Shown one piece after another: positions 8,352 through 16,974 of a stretch of 64,000 bases of DNA; position 1 is the stretch's first letter, and each line of letters begins with the position of its first letter. The notes under the pieces are model-generated. The model saw only the letters and a list, made by a program, of their open reading frames with translations. It searched no databases and was not told the DNA's origin. This DNA comes from Pirellulaceae bacterium. GTDB lineage: Bacteria; Planctomycetota; Planctomycetia; Pirellulales; Pirellulaceae. The stretch lies in assembly GCA_029243025.1 (NCBI GenBank), contig JAQWSU010000006.1, positions 248,001 to 312,000 on the forward strand, in the 5' to 3' direction. The translations under genes were made by a program, and so were the position numbers.

Positions 8352-10357
8352 TCAGTCTTCTTACCAATTTCTTCACGCGATCCTTCGGTGCGTTAAATGG
8401 TTGGCAATGGCTGACACTGCTTTCGATACCGCCGTTAATCGTGCTGCTTTACTTCTTGAAGCTGAAACGTCAGCCGCTGGAAGTCCCCAGTACTTATCTT
8501 TGGCATCGAACGCTCGAAGACCTTCATGTGAACAGTCTTTGGCAACGACTGCGAAAGAATATCCTACTTTTCTTACAGCTCTTATTGCTGTTATTGGCGA
8601 TCCTCACCTGTCTCCGCCCCAGCTGGGAGGGCAGCAAGCTCAGTGCTGACCGCTACATCTTTTTGATCGACTCCTCCGCGAGTATGGCGGGAACAGACCT
8701 CAAGCCAACCCGACTCGAATCCGCCAAGACCGAACTGATCGAACTCATCGACCAGGAACTCAAAACGGGCAGCGTCGCAATGATCATCAGCTTTTCAGAT
8801 CGCGCCATTGTCGAACAACCGTTTACGGACAATCGACAGCTGCTACGACGACGAATCAGAAATATCAAGCAAACAAATCGAACCACGGAGATTGACGAAG
8901 CCTTACGCGTCGCTGCCGGACTCGCCAACCCGGGACGGAGCGGAACTGATGATTCAGACGTGGCGGCAGCAGAAGCAAAGCCCGCGACCATTGTGATTTT
9001 CAGCGACGGCCGCCTGAACCGCGAACCCAACTTTTCGATGGGTAATCTGACTCCCGTCTACCGCCCCATAGGCAGCACTAAGGCCGAGAACATTGGCATC
9101 GTTGCCTTTAGCACCGGGCAATCCGAGGAAAAACCAGACGAACTTCAGATCTTCGCTCAACTGCAAAACTTCGGCGAACAAGATCGGACGGTAACCGTTA
9201 ATCTCACGCTGGATGGCTCGGACACACTCTTGGACGCAGCGCGAATCGAGGTACCTGCCGGGGGAATCGGCGGTGTTGAGTTTATCATTGATGCGATCGA
9301 AACGGGCGAACTCAAATTAGTGATCGAAGAGACCGATGATCTGATGGTCGACAACGAAGCCTATGCCGCTGTCAATCCACGGCGCCGGGCTCGAGTCCTC
9401 TACATTTCGCCCCGAAACGATGCTTTGGAAACCGTGCTCGAGACGACCTTTGCTCAGAAATTGGCAGTTGTCGATCGACTCCCAAGTGACCAACTCGACA
9501 CGGATAATTACCTTCAAATGGCAAACAATGGGGCATATGACTTGATCATCTACGACCAATGTCGCCCGGAAGAAATGCCGCCGTGCAACACTTATTTCAT
9601 CGGCGTGTTACCTCCCGACCCACGTTGGGCAAGTGAACCAACAGAAGCCGTTCCGCAAATCATCGATATTGATCAATCGCATCCGCTGATGAGATTCGTT
9701 GAAATGGGCAACGTCAAATACATCGTGGAAGGTACTCCGCTGACGTTACCGGCAGGGGGCAGCATGCTGATTGACACCCAATTGGGCGCAATCATGGGCA
9801 TCGCACCACGGGAAGGGTTTGAAGACCTTGTCCAAGGGTTCGAAATCGTTGGTCAGAACGACGCAGGTGAAACCTATGCCAACACCGACTGGCCAATTCG
9901 AACAAGCTTTCCAATCTTCATCGGCAACGTCCTGACCTATTTGGGCGGTTCCAAGGTTGAAACCGCTCAGCTCAGCAGTCGACCGGGACAACCCATTGGA
10001 CTGCGCACCCGTGCACCGGTTGAAGAAATCCGCGTAATCGATCCCAGCCAAAAGTCCACGACCATTCAGCGAGGCGGACAAAACACTTTTCTCTACGGCG
10101 GCACCGATCAGCTTGGCGTCTATCGAGTGCAAGAAGGTAACAACAGCCAGATCAGTCAGAGATTTAGCATCAATCTGTTCGACGTCGTTGAGAGCGATAT
10201 TCCCCCCGACTCAGAGCTGAGAACGGGGCCGGTCGACATTCAAGGCCAGAAAAGCTGGGAAACAACCCGCCGTGAAGCTTGGAAATGGTTGCTGCTCGCC
10301 GGATTGGTTGTGCTGATGATTGAGTGGTACATCTACAACCAACGAGTCTACGTTTGA
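8348..10357 (+). CDS. BatA-type membrane protein with vWA domain
   Basis: 669 residues. Two N-terminal helices (about 18-38 and 72-92) with the basic LKLKRQPLEVPSTYLW segment between them match the BatA N-terminal region. A vWA domain follows with MIDAS DSSASM near residues 107-112 and IVIFSDGR. Beyond ~220 there are Ig-like and GATase-like stretches, and a final helix lies at about 648-665. Topology: vWA and following domains outside, anchored at both ends. It overlaps the DUF58 gene by 4 nt and is the last gene of the cluster, ending directly before a strong hairpin. It belongs to the same functional unit as the MoxR ATPase. Confidence 0.88.
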   Translation: MISLLTNFFTRSFGALNGWQWLTLLSIPPLIVLLYFLKLKRQPLEVPSTYLWHRTLEDLHVNSLWQRLRKNILLFLQLLLLLLAILTCLRPSWEGSKLSADRYIFLIDSSASMAGTDLKPTRLESAKTELIELIDQELKTGSVAMIISFSDRAIVEQPFTDNRQLLRRRIRNIKQTNRTTEIDEALRVAAGLANPGRSGTDDSDVAAAEAKPATIVIFSDGRLNREPNFSMGNLTPVYRPIGSTKAENIGIVAFSTGQSEEKPDELQIFAQLQNFGEQDRTVTVNLTLDGSDTLLDAARIEVPAGGIGGVEFIIDAIETGELKLVIEETDDLMVDNEAYAAVNPRRRARVLYISPRNDALETVLETTFAQKLAVVDRLPSDQLDTDNYLQMANNGAYDLIIYDQCRPEEMPPCNTYFIGVLPPDPRWASEPTEAVPQIIDIDQSHPLMRFVEMGNVKYIVEGTPLTLPAGGSMLIDTQLGAIMGIAPREGFEDLVQGFEIVGQNDAGETYANTDWPIRTSFPIFIGNVLTYLGGSKVETAQLSSRPGQPIGLRTRAPVEEIRVIDPSQKSTTIQRGGQNTFLYGGTDQLGVYRVQEGNNSQISQRFSINLFDVVESDIPPDSELRTGPVDIQGQKSWETTRREAWKWLLLAGLVVLMIEWYIYNQRVYV

Positions 10358-10358
10358 C

Positions 10359-10395
10359 AATCGTAACAGGCACACTTTGTGTGCCTGTTACGATT
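10359..10395. terminator. Perfect 17-bp hairpin terminator between vWA gene and tRNA-Leu
   Basis: Starting 2 nt after the vWA stop, 17 nt (10359-10375) are followed by a TTT loop and their exact complement (10379-10395). There is only a short T-rich tail on the forward strand (TTGCTT), so release may be helped by the stability of the stem. It sits between converging transcription units and may serve both strands. Confidence 0.75.
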
Positions 10396-10408
10396 TGCTT
10401 ATCGAAAG

Positions 10409-10492
10409 TGCGCGAGAGAGGACTCGAACCTCCACGCCCTTGCGGGCATATGGCCCTCAACCATACGCGTCTGCCAGTTCCGCCACTCGCGC
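10409..10492 (-). tRNA. tRNA-Leu (anticodon GAG)
   Basis: On the reverse strand an 84-nt cloverleaf can be drawn. It has a 7-bp acceptor GCGCGAG/CTCGCGC with discriminator A, a D arm around GGCGGAACTGGCAGACGC, and a 5-bp anticodon stem TATGG/CCATA with loop TTGAGGG. A long class-II variable arm (GCCC GCAA GGGC) and T arm GGAGG-TTCGAGT-CCTCT complete it. The long variable arm and anticodon GAG give leucine (CUC/CUU codons). The 3' CCA is not encoded (CTT follows), so it must be added after transcription. Confidence 0.97.
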
Positions 10493-10606
10493 TTCGAAGG
10501 CCCCTGTTAAAGTTGGGCCTCTTCTTATGACCTACTCTAAAACGCTTTCGTCGGGTGGTCAACCCGATGTCTCGTCGGCCGGTATTGAGGACTACCAGCT
10601 CCGCAC

Positions 10607-12235
10607 TTATTCCTGTCGCTTGACCACAACCACGGACCGATTCCGCTCGTCACTCACCTGCTCATTCATCAGCTCGATCGCCATCTGAGAAATCTCCGTT
10701 GGCGAAAGATGGATATGGCGCAACAACGTTTCAGCAATTCGTGTGGTATTCACCCCGATTTCATTCGCATCGAACTGTTGGTCACTCATGACGACCAAGA
10801 CATCACCGGGTGCAATCTGGTGCCGCTGAGTGGCAAACTGCACTTCGGGTTCAGCTCCCAGAGGTGCTCCATCCCGAACAATCGGTTCCCAACCATGAGG
10901 TCTTAGAATGTAAGCATCCATCGCTCCGGCCGTACACGATTCGATCCAGCCATTTTTGGTATCAATTCGAGCCAAGAACATTGACGCCACCCCTTCACTG
11001 GGCGAACTGGACCAGGCAACCTGATTCAGATTCTGCAGAATCGAGCCAACTTGGTCGTTGTAGCCAAGCTGCCCTTGCAAGGCACCGCGAAGCAGCGTCC
11101 CAGTCATCACGCCCGCAGCCGCGCCCGGCAACCCTGCCAGCCCCACCATCAGGTCATCGTTTTCAAGGAGCCGCCAGTGGTGAAAGTTTCCTGAAGAGGC
11201 CGGAGACTGAGTCGCAGCACTGCACGCCGCCCACCCCTCAATCATCGGTGGAATCAGTCGACTGCGTTCATCTAACCATTGGGCAACTTGATCCGATTGT
11301 GTCTGCAAGGCTCGAGTTTGGTCAAACTCATTCAATAAGACTCGTCGCTCGATCTCCGTGGCGATCCGGCCAGCCATCAATTCCACCAGCTGGGTTTCGC
11401 GGGAGGAATAATCGCGAGACCGATCGCAGAACAGCCACAATGTACCGAGGATAGCATTGGCGCCGGTGACCGGAACGCAAATGGCTGATAAAAACGATTC
11501 CGGAATATTCCAATGGGCAAACAGCCGCGTGTCTTCCATCACGACGGCATGCCCCGTTAACGCCTCCAGGTCAGCCATCGATCCACGCAGCGGGCGGGCC
11601 GGCTCAACAAATCGAAGGCTAGGCAGCCCCCAGTGCGACCGAAGCTTGAGCTCTGAAGTCGAATCATCCAACAGATACAAGGCGGCAGCCGACATTTCGA
11701 GTCCCTCAACGGCACCTCGCAAAATCGACTGCAAACGCAAACCTAACTCGGATACGTCTTCCTGATGAGAAACCACGGGGACGGCAGTCGCCAATTCGGC
11801 TTCCCGTTGCCAGAGGGCCCGCCGTGTCGTCTGCAACTCTGCCAAAATGCGACTGAGACTCTGACCCAAGTCCCGACCCTCCTGAGGAATTTCACTCGGG
11901 TCCGTCGTCGCTTGAGGCGCTAAACATAGATATTCGAGTTCCCCCGCTTGCGTCATCGCCAGGCGTCCCAACGCACGTTCCGCCGGGCGAGGCTCCTCTT
12001 TCTGACAAGCAAGGGTCCAACCGGTGAGTTTTTCAAAGGCTGAGATGAACTTATTTATACCGGGCAAATCCAAGCGAGATTCTAAGTCCGCCGAAAGGTT
12101 GTCACCGACATGTAGCTTGAGATGATTTGTTATAGGTTTCAACACTTGATCCAACCGGCAACATTTTTCTATCGAACCGCCATCCATGCATAAGATGCCA
12201 CTCCAACGTGGCGGGGGCGAGTACTTTGCGCACAC
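10607..12235 (-). CDS. GAF-domain protein with degenerate SpoIIE/PP2C-like phosphatase domain
   Basis: 542 residues from GTG; an ATG 48 nt further in is an alternative start. Residues ~165-310 form a GAF-like domain (AAALYLLDD, AICVPVTGANAILGTLWLFCD), followed by a SpoIIE-type fold. The fold is recognisable, but the metal ligands are not. The expected GDFYD is SGNFHHW, the ADVxGHG segment is AGLPGAA, and the late D-N-x-T segment is DERNRS. RsbU/SpoIIE enzymes need these Asp residues for two metals, so this copy is probably inactive or uses a different mechanism. Such proteins usually regulate anti-anti-sigma (STAS) partners; none is adjacent. It lies downstream of the DegT gene on the same strand, after a 356-nt gap. 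Confidence 0.8.
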   Translation of the reverse strand: MCAKYSPPPRWSGILCMDGGSIEKCCRLDQVLKPITNHLKLHVGDNLSADLESRLDLPGINKFISAFEKLTGWTLACQKEEPRPAERALGRLAMTQAGELEYLCLAPQATTDPSEIPQEGRDLGQSLSRILAELQTTRRALWQREAELATAVPVVSHQEDVSELGLRLQSILRGAVEGLEMSAAALYLLDDSTSELKLRSHWGLPSLRFVEPARPLRGSMADLEALTGHAVVMEDTRLFAHWNIPESFLSAICVPVTGANAILGTLWLFCDRSRDYSSRETQLVELMAGRIATEIERRVLLNEFDQTRALQTQSDQVAQWLDERSRLIPPMIEGWAACSAATQSPASSGNFHHWRLLENDDLMVGLAGLPGAAAGVMTGTLLRGALQGQLGYNDQVGSILQNLNQVAWSSSPSEGVASMFLARIDTKNGWIESCTAGAMDAYILRPHGWEPIVRDGAPLGAEPEVQFATQRHQIAPGDVLVVMSDQQFDANEIGVNTTRIAETLLRHIHLSPTEISQMAIELMNEQVSDERNRSVVVVKRQE

Positions 12236-12591
12236 CCCCTAACGAATAAAACCATTCATCGTCCGTAAAGTCCACTCACCTGAATTACTTTGCCACACCA
12301 CGCATCAGGACCGATCAATCGACGACCCGTATTGTGTCAGTCGTATCAGTCAACCGGCTCCTACCGATCATCGGAGATCGAAGGGGGCTTAGAATTTGCT
12401 TGAGGTTCGAGCGAGACGAGAGAAAGCCGCTCGGAAGAAAGCCGCTCGAAACAGCGACTGGCAGAGCCATCCGTCCACCCGCCGCAGCAACCTACCAGCT
12501 CGTTGCGCGGGCAAGGCATTCGGATGATAAATCGTCACCCGCTTGGACGGACGCAACGAGCTTCGGCTTAGGTAACTGGAGGAATGAGTTC
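12236..12591. other. 356-nt gap upstream of the SpoIIE-like gene, with inverted and tandem repeats
   Basis: No convincing gene. Open frames here run into the aminotransferase gene and translate to Arg/Ser-rich sequence. An 11-nt inverted repeat (12497-12507 AGCTCGTTGCG, 12552-12562 its exact complement) encloses 44 nt and could fold as the 3' end of the aminotransferase transcript. A 15-nt unit starting AGAAAGCCGCTCG is repeated once in tandem (12421-12448). The region should also hold the promoter of the reverse-strand gene starting at 12235. Confidence 0.5.
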
Positions 12592-13791
12592 CTAAGCGTT
12601 GGTCATGATGCCCGGCGAAACGCCGGTAGGCAGATTCGGTATGCGACTCTGAAAAAATCGTGCAACCTGTGCAACGACCGCTTCGATTTCCGCCGGTTTG
12701 AGTTCGGGGAAAACGGGCAGGCTCAAAACTTCTTTTGCCGCGCGCTCGGTCACAGGTAGACTTCCGTCCGAGTAGCCAAGAGATTGAAAACAAGCTTGTT
12801 GATGAAGGGGAATTGGATAGTAAACTTCCGTACCAATTCCGGCTTGGTTCAAATAATCTCTCAGCTCATCTCGCAGGTTGTTATTCACCCGAACCGTATA
12901 TTGATTCCAGACATGTATAAGATCATTCTGCACCACGGGAAGCGTCAGATAGCGTTCCAGTCGCTGCGCCTTGAACAGCTCACCGTAACGCGCAGCATGC
13001 TGCTGCCTTGAAGCCGTCCATTGCTCCAGTCGCGGCAGCTTGATGTTCAACACAGCGGCTTGGATGGAATCGAGCCGGCTATTGATACCGACCTCACTAT
13101 GGAAGTAGCGAGGCTTCATCCCATGACTGCGCAACAGACTGAGTCGGCCCGCGAGTTCATCGTTGGAAGTAACCAACATGCCGCCGTCGCCGAATCCGCC
13201 AAGATTCTTGGTGGGATAAAAACTGATACAACCAACGTCACCCAAACTACCAACGGGCTGACCGTCGCAGGACGCTCCAATGGCTTGGGCCGCATCTTCG
13301 ATCACCACAAGTTTTTTGGCGGTGGCAATTTCATTGATCGCCTTCATATCCGCCGGTTGGCCAAAGAGATGCACGGGAATCACCCCACGCGTGGCATGAG
13401 TAATGGCAGCCTCAAACGCCACTGGATCCAGGTTGAAGGTGACCGGATCGATATCGACGAAGACGGGTTTAGCACCCAAACGCCAGACTGCGCTGGCCGT
13501 CGCAAAGAAAGTGAAACTGGGCACGATCACTTCGTCACCTGGACCAATGTCGTACGCCATGAGCGACAACAGCAAAGCATCGCTTCCCGAAGCACAACCA
13601 ATTCCATGCTTCGCACCACAAACGGCAGCTATTCGTTTTTCAAGTTCTTTGCATTCTGGACCCATAACAAAGCTTCCCGAGCGGCAAACATTGGCAATCG
13701 CAGCTTGAATCTCAGCATCCAGCGGACGGTTTTCCCGTCCAATGTCCAAAAATGGCACCGGATTCGATGGAGATGTTTGGTTCTTGATCAT
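12592..13791 (-). CDS. DegT/DnrJ/EryC1/StrS-family PLP-dependent aminotransferase
   Basis: 399 residues from the ATG at 13791; a longer frame to 13959 adds residues unlike the family. The first conserved segment PVPFLDIGREN is typical of nucleotide-sugar aminotransferases. PLP-binding features are GCASGSDAL (~66-74), ED at 165-166 in VVIEDAAQAIGA, and the Schiff-base lysine K195 in FYPTKNLGG. Members transfer an amino group to 3- or 4-keto nucleotide sugars for O-antigen, exopolysaccharide or glycan synthesis. The exact sugar cannot be told, and no other sugar-nucleotide gene lies beside it. Confidence 0.95.
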   Translation of the reverse strand: MIKNQTSPSNPVPFLDIGRENRPLDAEIQAAIANVCRSGSFVMGPECKELEKRIAAVCGAKHGIGCASGSDALLLSLMAYDIGPGDEVIVPSFTFFATASAVWRLGAKPVFVDIDPVTFNLDPVAFEAAITHATRGVIPVHLFGQPADMKAINEIATAKKLVVIEDAAQAIGASCDGQPVGSLGDVGCISFYPTKNLGGFGDGGMLVTSNDELAGRLSLLRSHGMKPRYFHSEVGINSRLDSIQAAVLNIKLPRLEQWTASRQQHAARYGELFKAQRLERYLTLPVVQNDLIHVWNQYTVRVNNNLRDELRDYLNQAGIGTEVYYPIPLHQQACFQSLGYSDGSLPVTERAAKEVLSLPVFPELKPAEIEAVVAQVARFFQSRIPNLPTGVSPGIMTNA

Positions 13792-14011
13792 CACTTTTGA
13801 TTCCGTGAGGGAATTCGAATTCGCACAAATATCAGAGAAGACGCGGAAGCTAAGGCCTATTCGCAGACGGGTCAATATCAATGACACCACTTCGAGAGCC
13901 AGCACGCAAAGCAGCCTATTTGTCACGACCATGGAGTGCGTCAAGAAATATCCACACAAAGCAACCGAAGGGCAAAAGCGAGTGCCCCACTGACCAGATA
14001 GCAGTCACGAG

Positions 14012-15193
14012 CTAGCGAGCTCGGTGAGAGGGTCCTTGCCGAATAATCACGTTTAACAACTGACCAGGCCGGATCTGTTCGTCCCGCAAGGGTTGCGGAA
14101 TCCTGATTTTGATCGGGGTCGCCCACTCCGACATCGATTGATCACGGAGCTGATTTGTGGGCACCGGTTCGAGTCGCGGACCGACCTCTTCGATGTCGGT
14201 CACGAAATCTGGACTTCCCGCCTGTCGTAAACGTAAGTGGACTTCCATACCTGGATGGAGCTGAGTGTGATTGGTGTCGCGAACGTAGCTCAACACGTAG
14301 TTCGAGTGGGAACCCGAAATTGCCACAATTTGGTCACCGGCAACAACCCGTTGACCAGGTCGACGGTAAATCGCGGTGATCACGCCATCAATTGGAGCTG
14401 TGATCCGCAGCTGGTCAAGCTCAATTCGGGTCTCTTCGATCAACGACTCTTGCACAGCAATACCGGCTTCGATCGGCGCCAACATGGAAGCAATTTCCGG
14501 CATCTGAACTGTTTCAGAGACAGCATCAAGACGTTGCTTGGCGAGCTGCAATTGATTTTTCAACTCGTTCCGCAGTTTGTTGGCCTCAGTGCCAACAATT
14601 CGATCCTCCAGCACCTTGGCAGTACGTTGGAGTTCTAGCAGGTTGGCTGACGCTGAATTGAGCGAGACTCGTTCCAATGCCCGCGCATCCGCTTGGAGCG
14701 CCTGGAAATTTGCCTTGTCGTTTTCATCTTGAGCCAACATCTGGACATATTCGAGCCGCTTGCTCTCATAATCCAACTTCAAACGCAACAATTCCTGGGA
14801 ATGCTGCTGCTCGATGTCAAGTTCCTTTAACCGCAAATCGCTGGCAGCAGCCTGCAAATCGGCGGAAAGTTTAGCCGATTGCAGCTGGACAGTTTGAAGA
14901 CGAGCGAGCGTGGGGCGACTATCGAGTTGGGCAATCAGATCACCCGCCTTTACGGTATCAAACAGTTGCCAGTACTCGGGATCCGGAAAGGTCAATTCAC
15001 CGCTCACATCAGCGATAACGTCCATCTGATCACTCTGGACTTCACCGACGAAAGATCCGTTGTAGGCCTGACGCTCCCATAGCGTGAGCACCACCGCGAC
15101 ACACAGCAAAAAGCTGATGACCGGTAACGCTCCCAAGCGAAAGCGGTACCAATGCTGTTTGATTGGCGTCGGAATACGAGAAGATTGGGGCAC
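14012..15193 (-). CDS. HlyD-family membrane fusion protein
   Basis: 393 residues from GTG. One N-terminal membrane helix lies at ~20-40. The two halves of a lipoyl-like domain flank a long coiled-coil hairpin (~95-215, Gln/Leu/Glu-rich). They are VIADVSGELTF...VKAGDLIAQLDSRP and ITAPIDGVITAIYRRPGQ. This is the adaptor of tripartite exporters, spanning the periplasm from an inner-membrane pump. No ABC, MFS or RND pump is encoded beside it. Instead it is the third gene of an operon with DUF4956 (3 nt upstream) and a VTC-domain protein, so its partner may be the DUF4956 membrane protein. That last point is inference. Confidence 0.9.
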   Translation of the reverse strand: MPQSSRIPTPIKQHWYRFRLGALPVISFLLCVAVVLTLWERQAYNGSFVGEVQSDQMDVIADVSGELTFPDPEYWQLFDTVKAGDLIAQLDSRPTLARLQTVQLQSAKLSADLQAAASDLRLKELDIEQQHSQELLRLKLDYESKRLEYVQMLAQDENDKANFQALQADARALERVSLNSASANLLELQRTAKVLEDRIVGTEANKLRNELKNQLQLAKQRLDAVSETVQMPEIASMLAPIEAGIAVQESLIEETRIELDQLRITAPIDGVITAIYRRPGQRVVAGDQIVAISGSHSNYVLSYVRDTNHTQLHPGMEVHLRLRQAGSPDFVTDIEEVGPRLEPVPTNQLRDQSMSEWATPIKIRIPQPLRDEQIRPGQLLNVIIRQGPSHRAR

Positions 15194-15196
15194 CCG

Positions 15197-15871
15197 TTAA
15201 ACCTCCGACTCGTCTTCTCGCATGAAGAGAGAGACACGTTGTACTCCCTCAGTATTTTCCAATTCCGTCTGTAACTCATGGCTTCGAGACGGATCACGTA
15301 ATTGCAACCGGTAGGACATGTCGATGCCTTCGCCGACCTTGCGGGAAGCTGCTAACTGCATTCTTCGACTGTGCCTCTTTAAAACAGTGTTCAGGTTGGC
15401 ATCCGCTGCACACAACAGATTTAAGACAACATCGTATCGCTGTCGGCTACCAAATTGCGTGACTCGCAGGTAGATCGAGATAAAAATGACGACAAATACA
15501 CCGACGAGAGCCGTTGACTCCTGCCTCGTGCCAACGGCCATTCCCTCGACAATTGACCACAATATGTAGTAGGTGTCACGCGTATCCTTTAACACGTTAC
15601 GAAATCGAACCACCGCGAAAACCGCCAACAATCCAAACGCGATGAACATACTGCCAGCCATCAGCATCATCATCAATGCAACAAGGACCGGCAACACCAC
15701 CAGTGATGCGGTAAACGTTTGCGAATACGATAGGACCCGGTGAGTCCACATATAAGTCCAGCCGATCATTTGTCCGATGACAAATGCCAGTAATAGCAAG
15801 AACAAAGCTTGCTCTGGACTACCGATGGAATCGTAGTCGCTGTAAAAGAGTAAATCGACCCAGTTGCTCAT
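15197..15871 (-). CDS. DUF4956 integral membrane protein
   Basis: 224 residues from the ATG at 15871, which overlaps the stop of the VTC gene (ATGA). About four membrane helices occupy residues ~18-135. They are followed by the characteristic VVRFRNVLKDTRDTYYI loop and a soluble ~90-residue C-terminal part rich in Arg and Asp. DUF4956 proteins are repeatedly found beside VTC-domain polyphosphate polymerase-like proteins, and a role in polyphosphate or related phosphate-polymer handling at the membrane is suspected. The biochemical function is not established. Confidence 0.92.
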   Translation of the reverse strand: MSNWVDLLFYSDYDSIGSPEQALFLLLLAFVIGQMIGWTYMWTHRVLSYSQTFTASLVVLPVLVALMMMLMAGSMFIAFGLLAVFAVVRFRNVLKDTRDTYYILWSIVEGMAVGTRQESTALVGVFVVIFISIYLRVTQFGSRQRYDVVLNLLCAADANLNTVLKRHSRRMQLAASRKVGEGIDMSYRLQLRDPSRSHELQTELENTEGVQRVSLFMREDESEV

Positions 15872-16647
15872 ATTGTCGAAGGGCGATGCCCGGGACTTTT
15901 GAGAACTCGTTTGTCCCGAAGAGCATCCACACACTTAACGTATTTTGGAACGGATGTACGCTGAAGATTAAAATCTTCAGCCAAGATCTCCATCCAATTT
16001 GGGAACCGATCCGTAAATTTCAGTTCCAACACGACACCTTCCATTTTTGGCCGTGCACTATTTCTCGGGATGGCTAAGTCCGTGCCGGGGACGTAAACTC
16101 CCCCTTCCAACTGACGATCGAATGTAACCCTGATTTGATTACTGTCCGGTGAAACATATGCTTCGCGGTGGTAGTACACATAGGTACAACCATGTGCGGT
16201 AATCCGATCGCGTAAATAACAAAACTCATCTAACGCATCTGCCGCCCGCATCGAAACCTTTGAACCGTACAGGTAATCTGGCGATGGCGTATGGCCGGTG
16301 AGAACGAGCTTGGCTCCTTCTCGAGTAATCGCCGCACGTTTCTTCTTAATCACATCGGTTTCCCGACGTTTGATCTCTAAAAAAGCGGGGTTTTGATCGT
16401 TGTCGTCATAGAACCTGATTCGTAACTTGAACCGGTTCTTCTGTCCCTGAATTGTTTGATCGTAAAGTAATAACCCTGAACTATCGAGGTATAAACTGCA
16501 AACAGGGTAACCAATGCCTCCGAATTTCACCAAGAACTCGTCTGGCTCCAAATAACTCTTAACGAATTCGGCGATCGCTCTCGCACGCCCTTCGTCGACG
16601 TAATATTTGTATTCAAAGCGACTTGCTTGCAGACCTTTACCAGCCAC
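15868..16647 (-). CDS. VTC-domain protein (polyphosphate polymerase-like, triphosphate tunnel fold)
   Basis: 259 residues from GTG with GGAG just upstream. The whole protein is one VTC domain. The tunnel residues expected of the CYTH/TTM fold are visible: RFEYKYYV at the N-terminus, FKLRIRFYDD, FLEIKRRETDVIKKKRAAI, YYHREAY, VTFDRQL and VVLELKF near the end. In yeast Vtc4 this domain makes polyphosphate from ATP with the basic tunnel residues. Bacterial stand-alone versions are predicted to do the same. It is the first gene of the VTC-DUF4956-HlyD operon. A CotH-type gene, a frequent partner of this pair elsewhere, is about 29 kb away in this window and on the other strand. Confidence 0.93.
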   Translation of the reverse strand: MAGKGLQASRFEYKYYVDEGRARAIAEFVKSYLEPDEFLVKFGGIGYPVCSLYLDSSGLLLYDQTIQGQKNRFKLRIRFYDDNDQNPAFLEIKRRETDVIKKKRAAITREGAKLVLTGHTPSPDYLYGSKVSMRAADALDEFCYLRDRITAHGCTYVYYHREAYVSPDSNQIRVTFDRQLEGGVYVPGTDLAIPRNSARPKMEGVVLELKFTDRFPNWMEILAEDFNLQRTSVPKYVKCVDALRDKRVLKSPGHRPSTI

Positions 16648-16974
16648 GGCTCCATCACCCTTCCAGCGTTCCTGTTAGTGGTCACCAAGTCATCTAGTCT
16701 AGCCATTATTCTTGGGAAATTCACGAGCCTCATTATAGTTTGCAGTTAAGACAAATAAAATGCGCAATTGATACGGATCTGATTTTTGCTGCGTATTCTT
16801 TTAACTTAGTGACGAATTAGGCCAACAATCCGTCAAACCGGATTAACCTTGACCCACAGCGACTAATTTCGAACAATCTGGCCGAAAATGGCTTCCAATT
16901 AGGGCTATCGTAGTTCCAAGGGCAGCTTTCCTCGTACTTTTGACAGTGCCAAACGTCGGCAGAAGGGCAAACGG
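16648..16974. other. 327-nt divergent promoter region
   Basis: Lies between the reverse VTC operon and the forward exported-protein gene, so it must carry both promoters. It is AT-rich in its middle (about 16735-16810). No hairpin with a T run, no long repeat and no credible gene were seen. I could not fix -35/-10 boxes with confidence. Confidence 0.5.

Noticed and set aside
12334-12793. Frames overlapping the end of the DegT aminotransferase gene
   Set aside because: They are shadows of a secure gene and Arg/Ser-rich.
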